Positions 1 to 11,652 of a stretch of DNA of 64,000 bases are shown here, in pieces. Each line of letters begins with the position of its first letter. Position 1 is the stretch's first letter. This DNA comes from Chiua virens (Eukaryota; Basidiomycota; Agaricomycetes; Boletales; Boletaceae), in contig JAHNUO010000030.1 of assembly GCA_019787685.1 (NCBI GenBank), forward strand, positions 62,001-126,000, in the 5' to 3' direction. Under the pieces are notes generated by a model, which saw only the letters and a program-made list of their open reading frames with translations, was not told the origin of the DNA and did no database searches. A program made the translations under genes and the position numbers.

Positions 1-1931
1 ACATACATATCCCCCCTGAACTCTGATGAAAACTTGATCCACACTCCATTGACGGAATTCTATGTGGCTTCAAATGTGGATCCAAGGCCTACAAAGTCTG
101 GATCCCATCCAAACACAGATTCACTACATCCTGAGATGTGATTGTATATGAAAAGATATCTGAACGTGCAACCCGACCGTCATGGAAAAAGGAAGCAGCA
201 GATAAACAAGCAGCCAAAGAGTCAGAGGCCCGTGCAGAACGCAAGGCCCTATGAGAAGCATGGAAACAACAAGCAGCTACGGAACTAGTCCAACCACCAG
301 AAACTGGTACCCAGGATATTGCCCAACTGGCTTATGTAGCTGTCCATGGCAAAGACACGCCATGCAATTACCGTGAAGCCACTTCAGGCCCTGATGCCGA
401 TGAATGGTGGAAAGCAATGCACGAGGAGTACAACCTCCTGCAGAAGCGAGGCACATGGGAACTTGTCGACCGGCCAAAGGACTGCAAAGTGATCAGATGC
501 TGCTGGACCTATGTCATCAAACATGGCCCCAATGGCAAGATCACACGATACAAGGCCCGATTAGTCACACAAGGTTTTTCCCAGATCCCTGGCATTGACT
601 ATGGCGACACATTCTCCCCAACTGTGCAACTCGTTTCACTTCATGTAATCCTACATTACACAGCAGCACATGGATGGTATCATGGCCAAGACGACGTTAC
701 TGGTGCATTCCTGCACAGTAAGATCGACCATGAGATCTACATGCGACAACCTGAAGGCTTCTTGGATGGCACAGACAAAGTCACAAAGCTTCTACTCAGC
801 CTCTACAGGATCAAGCAAGGTTCATACCTATGGAATAAATACATGAACCAGAAGCTAACCGCAAATGGCTTCACCCATATCCCATGTGACCCCACTGTCT
901 ATATCCGCCAAACTGCCTCCGGCGACATAGCCATCACCACAATCCATGTCGACAATGCCTTAACTGTTGCCAACTCCCAACAGATGCTGCAAGACACCCG
1001 TCAACTCCTCCACACCCTCTTCAAGATGAAAGCAGAAGATCCAGACTGGCTAATAGGCATGAAACTCACCGATAATCATGAGAACCGTACTGTTACCTTG
1101 TCCCAAGCACAATATCCTGAATTACTCCTCAAACGATTCTGCATGGACACGTGCAATCCAGTCAGCATGCCAATGGACCCTGGGATCATCCTAACAAAGG
1201 CAGATTGCCCCACAACCGCTGAGGAAAAGAAGGAGATGGCAAACTACCCGTACCGCAAAGCCCTTGGTGGCATCACATGGCTTGCAGTCATCTCACATCC
1301 TGATCTCGCCTATGCTGCAAGCCAACTTGGCCAATTCAGTGCTAACCCTGGAAAAACCCACTGGAAAGCACTCATGCACATTTTCAAGTACCTACAGAGC
1401 ACACATGACCTCGCACTCACTCTTGGCAAGGTATCAGATGCCAATCCTGACATCCTCACAGGCCATATGGACACAAGCTAGGTGCGCGACGCAGACAATC
1501 ATTGATTGACATCTGGATACATCTTTTAACTCAGCAATGCAGTCATCTCTTGGAACAGCAAAAAGCAGACCAATGTGGCCACATCGTCATCTGAGGCCGA
1601 ATACATTGCACTTGCAGACGGTGCCAAGCAGGGACTGTGGTTGCACTATGTTACCCATGACATCGGTATTCACGGAGACACTGAGCCACCAACCACAGAG
1701 CTCCTATCCGACAACACTGCTGCCATTGCTATCACGAGAGAGGCCCGCTTCCACGGTCAGAGCTGCCACATCGGAACCCAGTTCCACTTCATACATGAGC
1801 ATGTCAAGGATAGGACCTTCGAGATTACACACATCCCTACTGCCAACATGCTCGCTGACAGTCTCACGAAACCCCTCACTCGCCAGCCTCACCAAACCAT
1901 GCTAGCTCGTTTCTCATTATCCCTGGCCTGA
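1..1931 (+). pseudogene. Ty1/Copia retrotransposon pol remnant (integrase C-terminus, reverse transcriptase, RNase H)
   Basis: The 5' part runs off the left edge. Bases 1-416 read, through stops, like the integrase C-terminal linker (GILCGFKCGSKAYKVW). Bases 417-1481 are one open frame with the Copia reverse transcriptase: the WTYVIKHGPNGKITRYKARL start, DVTGAFLHSKID, and the polymerase box as IHVDNALTVA. RNase H follows at 1575-1931 (SSSEAEYIALADGAKQG, then LSDNTAAIAITREA). Between them, 1481-1575 contains several stops, although GYIF and AVISWNSKKQ are still recognisable. The second aspartate of the usual VDD box is asparagine here, so the polymerase should be inactive even apart from the stops. 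The family is certain. Inactivity is inferred from the stops plus the catalytic change. Confidence 0.9.
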
Positions 1932-1938
1932 GGGGGTG

Positions 1939-2220
1939 TGTTGGAGATCAGTCCGTAGATAGATCTTCTTATTCATGCTCACTACGTATATACACTATGT
2001 TACCATATATGGACATCAACCGTACTTTTACTCACGACACGCCACATGCCTTCCTCCAGTCTCTTTCACCACGACTGGAGGTAAGCCACGGCATTCCACC
2101 CTTGTTTCACTATTTACTGACCTACTGTAGTATATTCATACCCTCGTTTAGGTACAGTTCAGTCTCTTTCACCACGACTGGAGTATATTCATATCCTCGT
2201 TTAGTCCGTGTTGAATCACA
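1939..2220 (+). repeat. 3' LTR of the Copia element (putative), containing an intron-like 50-bp segment
   Basis: A short polypurine stretch (1931-1936) directly follows the RNase H stop codon and is followed by TGTTGGAGATCAG, a typical Copia LTR start. The 3' limit at 2220 is the nearest sensible CA end and is inferred, because no second LTR lies in the window. Inside, a 45-bp unit is present twice: at 2057-2080 plus 2131-2151, and uninterrupted at 2160-2204. The first copy is split by 50 bp that begin GTAAGC, contain TACTGAC and end CTGTAG, which are the signals of a fungal spliceosomal intron. Confidence 0.6.
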
Positions 2221-2475
2221 CTTAGAAACTAGCAGTGCCAGTGCTGGACCACAGTTCAAGCGACTATCTCACATGGGATTGCTGGAGAGTGGTAAGTGCA
2301 TGATCGATTCCTGTTCCAACTTCCTGCTGCCTTATTCAACTATGCACACTCAGAAACCAGTGGCGCCAGTACTGGACCACAGTTCAAGTGACTCCGTGGT
2401 TTCAAACTCCATGGAAAATCCTATGGTGGAAAACCTCCTGTACCTACTGGGAACCACCACAAGATACAGTCAGAT

Positions 2476-5400
2476 ATGTCTGGGACATTACACATTGTGA
2501 AGAAAAATTATCACGTACTACCCACAATGACTGGACAAGGGGAAGACACACTGCCTGGCCATTCTAATCAACCCAACACACAAGTTTTCACTTCAGATTC
2601 CAATCATCCTATGTGCATTGATCACTTCCCAGATGGCATGGATCTCTCTACCCTTGACAACATACCAAGACAACAAACCGCATCTGTGAGTGTTTACTTC
2701 ACATTCACATGTATTCTCTGCTAATCTAAACTATTATCATGCAGGATTTCCCTCTTCTCGTCTGGATGGAACACTATCATGACGCTTTCCTTCATGAGCC
2801 AATTCATTTAGAAGGACAGCATGGTATGAAAGTCTGCTCTCTCTGCAAAAACAACCCTGCACTTTACTGCTGTGATGACTGTCTAACTTTAGATCTGTAT
2901 TGCAAGCTGTGCCTTCTGGAAAGGCATGAAGCACAAGTATTCCATATCATGAAGGTCAGAGCTGTTTAATGTACAGCAATTCTGGGCCATTTGACGCCTC
3001 TGACTTGTGTTCAGGAATGGACTGGGTCTTATTGGGTTCAGATTTCACTCAAGACCCTCAGGCTAGTGATACAACTCAGACATGCCAGTGGACAACCTTG
3101 CTGTCTACCCAAATCTCCCTACTCGGATGACTTCATGATCATCGACAGTAATGGCATACATTCTGTTACCCTCCATTTCTATGGGTGCGAATCAGCTGGT
3201 ACCATAGTTCAGCAGCTTCTTCATTGCCGATTATTCCCTGCAAGCACAGACAAGCCATGCACAGTGGCTACCTTCAGGGTTCTGGAGGAATATCACATCC
3301 TTTCACTTGAGTCCAAGGTATCTGCCTACCACTTTTATAACTCACTCGTTCGTCGTACTGATAACACAGGCTTGTATCCCACAAAGGTTAACTACGTTTT
3401 CTACTACTCTAAATATTTTTTATGACTGTCATTCCATAGGATCGTTATGAGCAATTTATGTGGATCATTTGTGAATGGTGCCACCTCAAGATGTTGAAGA
3501 GGTGTGGCCGTGGGCACGATCCTGCAGGGTCCAAGGGCACACAGGAGGGTGAATGTGTGGTACTCTGCCCTGCATGCCCACAGCCGGGAAATAATCTTCC
3601 CAAAGGCTGGGATAAAGTTCCGAAAGACAAAGAGTAAGTTATTGCTTGATGATTCTTTAATCTTAATCTTAATCTTAATCCGTTTAGGTGGCTTTATGCT
3701 CTTTTTGTGGCAATTGATGCCAACTTCTGTCTCAAGCATAGGTCAGTGTCTAAAGATGCAATTAACCCCAGTCTTAGCTGAAGATGGGCATATTGTGTTG
3801 AAGAGTTGTCGTACAAGCTATACATTTTGGAACATTCTGATATGCAACAAGAGGTCTTTTTTTCTTTCCTCCAGGCTCAAAATAGCTGATATCTCTGTTT
3901 AGAAAAGCACTTGTGCAAACCACAATGCCATTAATAATGTAGACACCAAGTCGACAGTGGGACTTGCATCCACTGGAGTAGGCAGTGTTTGCTGTGCCTG
4001 TCACGAAATGAAGCTACCAGGAGCAGTAGGTGACTTACAGAAGGGAAAATGGTGAGTCCCTTCTTGAATGCTCAAGATCGCCCATTAACTCCCTTGGCAT
4101 CTAAAATATATCAATATGGACTATTTATTTTTCTCCACAGTTCATAATAACGGCTTCATTAAGGTATTCAACATATTGTATGATATCACATGCCAATGGA
4201 TGCGGTGTTTGTGGCAACGCATGAAAACACTTCTGCGTCCACTCTGCTTGCCCTACCAGGACATCAAAGTTAGGTCCTTCATTCCAAAATTTCATCTCCC
4301 TGCCCACATTGCAGAATGTCAATGGAAACATTCATTTAACTATGCCAAGGGAGTTGCTCGAACGGATGGCAAAGCACCTGAGCGCACCTGGTCAACACTG
4401 AATCCCATGGTGTCAAGTACAAAGGAAATGGGACCAGGACATCAGCATGACACCCTCGATGATCTGATTGGAGATAGTAACTGGAAAAAAATTGTTGGTA
4501 TGGGTAAGTTAATTAGAGTTTAGCTCCGAGTTGTCTTGCAAGATAGTGACGACCTGAACCCAGGAACCACCATTCTCTGTAAACTCATCAAAGCTGTTCT
4601 GGAACAAAATGAACACCAAGAAGGCTTAGAAGAATTCAAGCATTCTCTCGCTGGGCGATATGGTGGGCAATTGGCCAAATGGAGAGAACAGGTAGAGGCA
4701 TGGGAGGAGGATGTGTCACAGCCTAACCCATTTGAAATCAAGTCTAATTGTGTGTGCATTCAAGCTACAGGCAAATAATTATCTCCACTAACGCTGTGCT
4801 AGCAATCACGCAAGCAAGCATACAACTGCAGCTTGCAAAGGACAAAGCCATTGAAGCTGCATCAGACATACTACCCATTCACACCAACATCTCGCTGAGC
4901 GTTCTTATCAGTACAGGGCTTGAATTAGAGAAACAACAGTGAGTCTTTCTTTTTTTACATCTGCCAGCCTAATATGTAGACCGAAAGACGGCGACTTTGC
5001 AATGACACCGAAGAATTTGGTTTCCATGGTACAGACCAACAGAATGTGAAACTGCAACAGCGCAGCAATGGCCTAAGAAATCGCATTGATGCATGGGGGG
5101 CTGTTCAGACCTTGTATATTCCAGCTGTTGCTTCCCTTTGAGCCAAAGAGTCAATCCAAGTTGACCCCGCAGTTACCTGAAAGTTAGAAGAACTTCATCT
5201 CTGGTTACCATCTGCTCTTCCACGCAAAGTTTCATGTGATACCAAACTCCAAGATATTGAATGGAATCTCCATTATGGTCAAGCCCACGATGCACTCACA
5301 GAGCTTTGCCAGGCACTGTGCACTCGCTCATACATGCTGCGCTTCAAAGATCACTGCTTACGCAGTCAAGGTGCTAATACACGTGCCTGAAACTCTCTGA

Positions 5401-6017
5401 AAGTTGTGGATTCTAAGGTGAAGGCTACTGCTATGAAGTACTGCACAGCATACAGAGCAATAGTCACACTGTCGCCATTGTTAGGGAAGACTGGTTGGCA
5501 AAACTCTCTCTGCCCTCTTGCTGATGAAGACATACGCTCAATGGTGGCCGGGACTGAGGAATGGCAAAGTGAAGGTTGCAGGCGAATCTCCTGGATCTGG
5601 CTGGCATGTGGACAAGGAGAAGGCTCAGAAGAGGGAGAAGTGGATCTTCAAGATGGTATGCCAACCTGTTTATCTGCTAATTTACACTTATCTACCATTG
5701 ATCCAGCTCTCTGCATTGAGTGGTTAAAAGCCCATGCTCGTGCACACCGTTGGGCAGAGGAGGTTGAGCTATTAGTGGAAGAACAGCAGCGCATTCTACA
5801 ATTCCTCCAATGGCAGTCGAAATGGTGGTCGGAGAGACAGTCTCTTGTCAAAACAGAGGATATAGTACTTATGGAGGGCTTAAGAGCATATGCATTGCGA
5901 CAGGCTGTACTCAGGGCTGACTTGGCACAGCATTTTGTGCATGTCTGGCGGAATATGCACAAGTATGTCGAGATTGGGGGCAGCAATGATACCATTAGTG
6001 ATGTATCAGTGACATGA
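2476..6017 (+). pseudogene. CxC2-KDZ family transposase (Kyakuja-Dileera-Zisupton), multi-exon, one premature stop
   Basis: The order of domains matches CxC2-type KDZ transposases of Agaricomycetes. A cysteine-cluster region (2750-2955, CSLCKNNPALYCCDDC, CKLCLLERHEA) is followed by the CxC2 body (3012-3385, WTGSYWVQISLKTL, VSAYHFYNSLVRRTDNTGLY). The RNase H-like catalytic core keeps three candidate acidic residues: D in AIDANF (3716-3718), D in YDITCQW (4182-4184) and E in APERTW (4380-4382). KFHLPAH and the C-terminal coiled region (RAHRWAEEVELLVEEQQ, about 5740-5800) also match. Introns are about 50-60 nt. An in-frame TGA at 5388-5390 interrupts TRA-NSLKVV and is one transition from CGA. 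The frame around 4950-5200 is also unclear. ATG 2476 is the first plausible start, but an upstream exon is possible because 2225-2475 is also partly open. Family assignment is strong; activity is unlikely. Confidence 0.85.
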
Positions 6018-6439
6018 TGATTTCTTCTGATTTACTCATGAATTCATTTCAGCTCAGTTGCTTCTCAGTGTTTAAGTTGTGAGTACTTCCAAGATATTCA
6101 ATCAGAGAACATAGATTGTATCCAGCAATGCAGAAAAAGAAGCTTCAATTTTGAGTTTTGCAACATCTTGTAATGGTACGTACATGCAGACCCAGATAGT
6201 ATCCAATAATGATGAGAAGGAAGCTCCAATTCCATGTATGCTTCGCCACATTGAGATCTCTACTGGTATGCAATCCATTATATTTCTTACATTCCTGGGC
6301 CCCTACTGCCAGTGGTAGCCCGCAAGGACACCAGCCATGTCAACTCCCTACATGCCCATAATCAATGTTGTCGTACCCCATAGCGTTTGTCTTCACTCCA
6401 TTTCCTTGACCTGTGACTACAGTCACAATGGACCGGTGG

Positions 6440-7109
6440 TGAGTGATTAATTTGCTGTTACTGTAGCTAACCCACCTGTACTATGTAGACATTTTGTTTC
6501 CACACAGGAAGGCCACCAAATGTGGGCTACCTGGCATCACCATCCCTTCACATTCCAAGCTCTAGCCTGCCATCTTCTGGTCCAGCTTCAATTGCCTCTA
6601 CCGCAGGGAATATAGACATTCCAGTATGCTCTGTGAGTAGACTAACATATAAGTGATTGTGTATGGTGTACTAAATGGCACAATTGCCCCTTTATTCCAG
6701 GTCACAGGCTACAACTATTGATAACAGAGCTACTACTGACTTGGATCAAGGCATACATACTACTGCTTGTGACATGGTCCACTCTTCTGCTTGCAACAAC
6801 GCCAAGGAAGACTCGCCACCACTAGATTTTCCTTCTTCTGACTTCACCACTTCAGGTTCACCAATGGGTATGAACAACAGAAATGTTAATGCGTCGACAG
6901 TAAGTGCTGACTACTTACAGTCAAATGCATGCTAAAATTTCTTCGTCTATATCAGGTTTGAAGGAAGTTAAGAACAAGAGTCCCATCTAAATGACCAGCC
7001 AAGTCAGAGAAACTGACAAATGCTGCTGGACTGATAGGTCAATCCCAGCATACGAAACGCCAGAAAACATCTAAGTCTCAGCCAGTTCACAGTATCAAGA
7101 AGGAAGATT
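6440..7109 (+). other. Possible decayed multi-exon reading frame downstream of the KDZ gene
   Basis: Short open segments separated by good GT-AG boundaries can be followed. One is about 6509-6630 (GRPPNVGYLASPSLHIP, Ser/Pro-rich), ending at a GTGAGT. A second is about 6702-6900 (DSPPLDFPSSDFTTSGSP), ending at GTAAGT. A third after 6955 ends in a basic tail (KRQKTSKSQPVHSIKKED) just before 7109, with one TGA inside. The composition suits a disordered nuclear accessory protein or a C-terminal extension of the KDZ gene. No family is recognised and it may be chance. From 6018 to 6440 nothing is recognisable. Confidence 0.2.
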
Positions 7110-7700
7110 AGGTACATCTCAATATGGTACTTAGAAGTTAGCTATACTATATGCTTTGTTTCAACTGTCCACATCACTTCAAATCATAGCAATATCATTT
7201 TCTGTGTGCATTCGAATTTGGCAAAAAGAAATTGAACAGCTTTTTTTTGTGATTTCTTGTTTATTGTCCAGCAGGCATTGCCCATGTCAGACATTTACAG
7301 TACGAGTGGGTAAACTACTATGTGCATGAGGTTACATGGCAATGGGGGGTGATGTGAGATAACAGCTTGGAGGAGTGAGCAGGGCCTGTGTGGGGTTCAA
7401 GGTGGATGGCCCAGGATGGGTATGGTCCTGAGTGTGGTGATACCTCAGGTTGGGCTCAGAGGGTGGCTATGGCAGTGGGGGCTCATAATGGTGGGCATGT
7501 CCACATTTAGTCTGATCGTGAGGGGGAGAGATCCTCGAATGCGGTGGTGAACTGGCATATGTTGTGCAGGAAGCGAAGGGTGTGCTTGAGGTTTGTGGGG
7601 TTACCAAGAAGGTATCTGACTAGTCTCAATTTGCCCTTTGTTGTGAGACAGAGGGCATCTCTTTGTGTGGCGTATTGTGGGCAGTAATCAAACAGCTAGG
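7110..7700. other. No gene seen
   Basis: No open frame of note, no splice-supported coding and no recognisable repeat. The + strand is G-rich and GTGG-rich between about 7320 and 7560. It probably belongs to the flanks of the KDZ or Plavaka elements. Confidence 0.4.
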
Positions 7701-7704
7701 AGGC

Positions 7705-8190
7705 AAGCATCTTGCATAAACATGGGATTTGAAGGTGGATCCATCTTGCAAGACGTAAGGCGGACGTCTTGCATAGCGTGATGCAGGAATTTTGCAAAAT
7801 GGTAAGGCCGGTGTGTCTTGCAAGACAGTGGGGTAGATGCCTTCAAAATGCCTTTAAGTTGCATAACATCTTGCATAGCGCAGTGTGGGAATCTTGCAAA
7901 ACATGGAGCAGATTCATCTTGCAAGGTGGTGAGGCAGATGCCTTGCACAACGTTTCACATAATGTACACAACAGCAGGAATCTTGCAAGTTGAATGTGGG
8001 GCGGGCATTTTGTACAACCGTAGGACTCAGCAAAAGTTGATTCATCTTGCAAGACAATTCAAGTTTCTCGGAATGGGTGAGACTATTCTTCTTGCAAGAT
8101 GTGGGACAGATACTACTGTGGATCACCACAGCACATTTTATCGTGAATCTTGCAATCATGGTGATGGTAGTTACCATGAGTTTTGCAAGC
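7705..8190. repeat. Array of palindromic TCTTGCAAGA-type repeats
   Basis: The perfect 10-bp palindrome TCTTGCAAGA occurs at 7744, 7816, 8045 and 8090. Near copies lie at 7917 (TCTTGCAAGG), 7981 (TCTTGCAAGT), 7892 (TCTTGCAAAA) and 7791 (TTTTGCAAAA). Half-site versions such as TCTTGCATAG lie at about 7769 and 7869. Spacing is irregular, mostly 45-75 bp. The array sits at the 3' end of the Plavaka transposase gene. Related CACTA-like DNA transposons carry subterminal transposase-binding repeats in such a position, so that role is inferred, not shown. No matching array is visible beyond the 5' end of the gene. Confidence 0.7.
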
Positions 8191-11100
8191 TAGTGTCAGA
8201 TACGGGTGGCTTCCTTCACTTGAATTCGATTGGCAGGTATTGTGACCATCATTGAACCATCCCATAACTCTTCCAATTGCTTCCTGCTTGGTGATACTAG
8301 CAACCATGGAGCTTCTTTTCTTCCCTGACCAAGGGTAAAGTTGTTTCAGCCGGTGGTGTTCAAGTTCACCCTATAAAAATATCAGAGACACATTGAATAG
8401 AGAAAGACAGACATACCGTTTGAGTTAAATAGCTGTCTGTTGTTCCATATCTTCTAATTGTGTTTGGATAATCGGCCAGAGCATGGTACTTATATGTTTT
8501 AAGGTTCAGGATCTTGACCTTCACCTTCAGGCTTATTTCAGTTGTGTTCATGCCATTTTTTGTGCAAGTTTAGCTTGGCGTCGGCCACGTGCACCACTTT
8601 CTTGTGGGAGCTCAGTCATGTAATAGGTGTCACATGTAATCTGTTGAAACTTGACCACTGAGCGACGGAGTGAATCAATTGCAGTGTCAAAGAACATAAG
8701 GGTCTTCTCAGTATGAAGTTGGAGCTTAGCATAACCATGCCATGCCACCAAGTCAGAGAGCAAGTCAAGCACAATCTTGTTGTGGGGAGTGGGTAGGAGG
8801 CCTTCAAAACAAGGGAGTGCACACTGTCTCCTCATTAGGTGAATGGCAACAGGATAATACATGGATGTTACTAACCTGGAGGAGATCCTCAAAATCTCGT
8901 GCTGCTAAGTGTTTCATGTCGGATGCTTTCCTGGTAAACCTTTGGATTGTACCCCTACCAAATGTAGAGACTCGCTGGTATCTAGAATAGGTTATTATTA
9001 CTTGGAGAATTGGTTTCAAGCTTAGAATAGTGTACCTATAGTTGAGTTTCTCAATCGTTGAGCCACCCTTCACAGTGAGGATGCACAACAAGTGAGTGAA
9101 TATTGCTTTCCAAACACCTAGCTCAAATTCATGCAAGAGATCAACAATTAAAAGAGCAAAAAAATCAAAGATGTTGTCCCAAGAGGAGAGTTTCTCCATA
9201 AAAGCATTCTGAGCACATCCGAGTCACACCAATAAGCAAAAGGGTAGAGTCTCAATATATTTGACTTATGCAAGTGGGAACTAAGGACTCGTCATCAAGT
9301 AGTTCCTTGACAGTTGCTCCATTGCTTCTCATTCCCTTCTTAAAGATTTCTTTGCGAGCTTTGGTTACATTGGTTCTAAGCTTGCTATTGCTTGTGTGGG
9401 GGTTGTTAACACGGGTATTCATGTCGCTAGTGGACCCCATGTCTGTTACATTGCTCTTCATTACAAGACATTGCAGGCAAGGACATTTTCCCAGGAATTT
9501 TATACATGCAAGTAGGATTCTAAATGAATGGTGTTAGCAATTAGGATTGGAAGACGCTGAGATAGGACTTACTTCTCAGGATAATCAGCCGAGTATGTGA
9601 AAAACCAAGGATATACTCGGCATGTGATCCCATCAGAAAATGTAATTATAATCCCATTCTTGTATACATTGACAAACCACTCATTGAGAAGGAGACTCCA
9701 AATGGCATGCATTAACTCACGCTTGCAGTGAGTGTGCACATCACCTGAGGAGGCCTCACCATAGCACTTGCTGTACTCCTCCTGGAAATTGTCAGGGAGC
9801 TACGTGAGAGAGGTAAGAGAATTGATGAGCTAAGATGTGTGTGACTAGCAATGTACACAAGGAATGTAAGCAACATGATGGCATGCATCAGCTGTTGGCT
9901 TTGCTCTTGTATACTTGGACTGGTTGGCGAAATAAAGATAGACTGGCCACATGGATGCATTGCCAAAATTGGCGAGCTGTGTAGCATCTGACCAGAGCAT
10001 CAGCAGAGCAACAACACGTTCTAGATCATCTAACACATTGCATGGGAGTCGATTGATCTCTTGATATGCTTCAATGAATGTTGGCAAGGAGTATGCTTCA
10101 CCAAATACCTGGACTGGTTCACTGTCTTCCGATGCCTTCCAATATTCCTCGTAGGGGAGAATGTGGAACGATTGAGTATCTTCACTCTTGAATATTGAGA
10201 TGATGATGTCAATGATGTCACAATGATAGACACCATCAACAGTCAATGTAGGGATCTTTGGATCCCACTCTGAGGCATACTTGCATCCTTCATACGGTAA
10301 TGGAATCTTCACAGATGAGCACCACCATCCATATGTGGCCCAGCCTGGATTTGACAAGTCTGCAAGATATTTCTCCAGGTGTCTCCTCTCTTCATCATGA
10401 CTGAAAGTTGTGTCAATCTTTGGATTGAACAAAGGGTTTTGCATTAAACCCCATAAGCGATCAAGTTCATCAGCAGATTTGGTTGTGCTACCAGTGTATT
10501 GCCAGCTCATCATTATAGTGGCAGTTGGATGACTACAGACTTTATAAAGAGCTTTGAGTAATGGGTCAGGATCCCAGGCCTGTGAGGATTCAGATGATGG
10601 AGAAGATGGATCCAGATCGGGGTCATCATTTTGCAGAGTTGGGGCATCAGTGACAGCTTCCAGACTGTCACGCTTTGGAATGCCAGGGTATCTTGGATAA
10701 ATATGAAACATTCACATCTTGTCGGGAATGGTTTTGAAGCATACAGCATGGCGAGTTGGAGCATTTGGAGGACTTGGAGGCAGAGGATTCGAAGAAGGGT
10801 CAGCAAGGGATGAGGGGCATGGAAGAAAGTCTTTATATTGTTTTGGAAGGTGAATTTGGCACCCAGAGCACCTGGAAACAGCAGAGGGATAGTCTAGTGT
10901 TTTAAACATATCTCGAGAAAGAGAGTTAGGTGATGCTGGGTCGCTGGCGGCTTGGTTGGATGGGCCTGCCTCAGGCTCAACATCCTCATCCTGTATAAAT
11001 CACTGCCAGTGAAATGTAAGGCAACAATTACACAATAATGAACATATGATGTCCATGTCATTGTTGTAGAAATCATGGCTATAATGTTGCATGAGCTGTG

Positions 11101-11356
11101 GGGATGGTGAGTGAGCTGCATGTGCATCCTGTACCACTGAACCATGGTGGCTCAGTGACCCCACCTTGTGACGCTTCCGTTTGGCTTTGGAAAGATGCTT
11201 CTGGCTCTGTAAAACGCCATGCACAAGCCGTTTCTTAACCTCACAGGTAGCCTCATGTGCATTGAGGCATTTCTGGGTGGTAAACATCTTTTCACAACTG
11301 TAGCAGCTGAGATTAGTGTCCATGTTGGATGGGGGAGGTCCTGAGTGCGAAATCAT
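8113..11356 (-). CDS. Plavaka-type transposase gene (multi-exon)
   Basis: Read on the minus strand from ATG 11356. The N-terminus has a zinc finger (CYSCEKMFTTQKCLNAHEATC spacing, C-x2-C-x12-H-x4-C), then a disordered basic stretch. The Plavaka core at 10711-9845 contains WATYGWWCS, LPYEGCKYASEW and LMLWSDATQLANFGNASMWP. The middle holds KCPCLQCLVMKS and ARKEIFKKG...LLDDESLVPT (9490-9270), then DLLHEFELGVWKAIFTHLL (9140-9085) and STFGRGTIQRFTRKASDMK. The C-terminal part has FEGLLPTPHNKIVLDLLSDL and LKTYKYHALADYPNTIRRYG, then GELEHHRLKQLYPW after an intron near 8370. Several introns of about 50 nt are needed. Whether every exon joins in frame was not established, so it may be intact or lightly damaged. 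The C-terminal end is approximate. The family call rests on the characteristic motif order. Confidence 0.8.
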
Positions 11357-11652
11357 GAATCTGACTCCATCTTATTATAAACAATACTTGATATTGGTGA
11401 GAAATGTTGACACAATGAGTGGAAGATATTAATACTATGGCTACTAGAAGACAGTAAGCAGAAGATAGCTGATAAACAAGGCAAAACTTACCAGTAGTTA
11501 CAACCCCACCAGTGGATGTGGTGATGGGAAAAGTGAAAAGGTCAGATTTCCCACACTGATAAGGGACCCCAAGTCATGTGCTTCATCAACTACCAATTGC
11601 AGATGGGTTCACATCACGTGTCACACCCTATCTCTTTTCTTACTACTACCAT

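Noticed and set aside
3659..3680. TCTTAA microsatellite as a feature
   Set aside because: Only about three units within a KDZ intron; too short to matter.
7705..8190. CRISPR-like array
   Set aside because: Short palindromic repeats with irregular spacing in a fungal transposon context, not uniform repeats and spacers.
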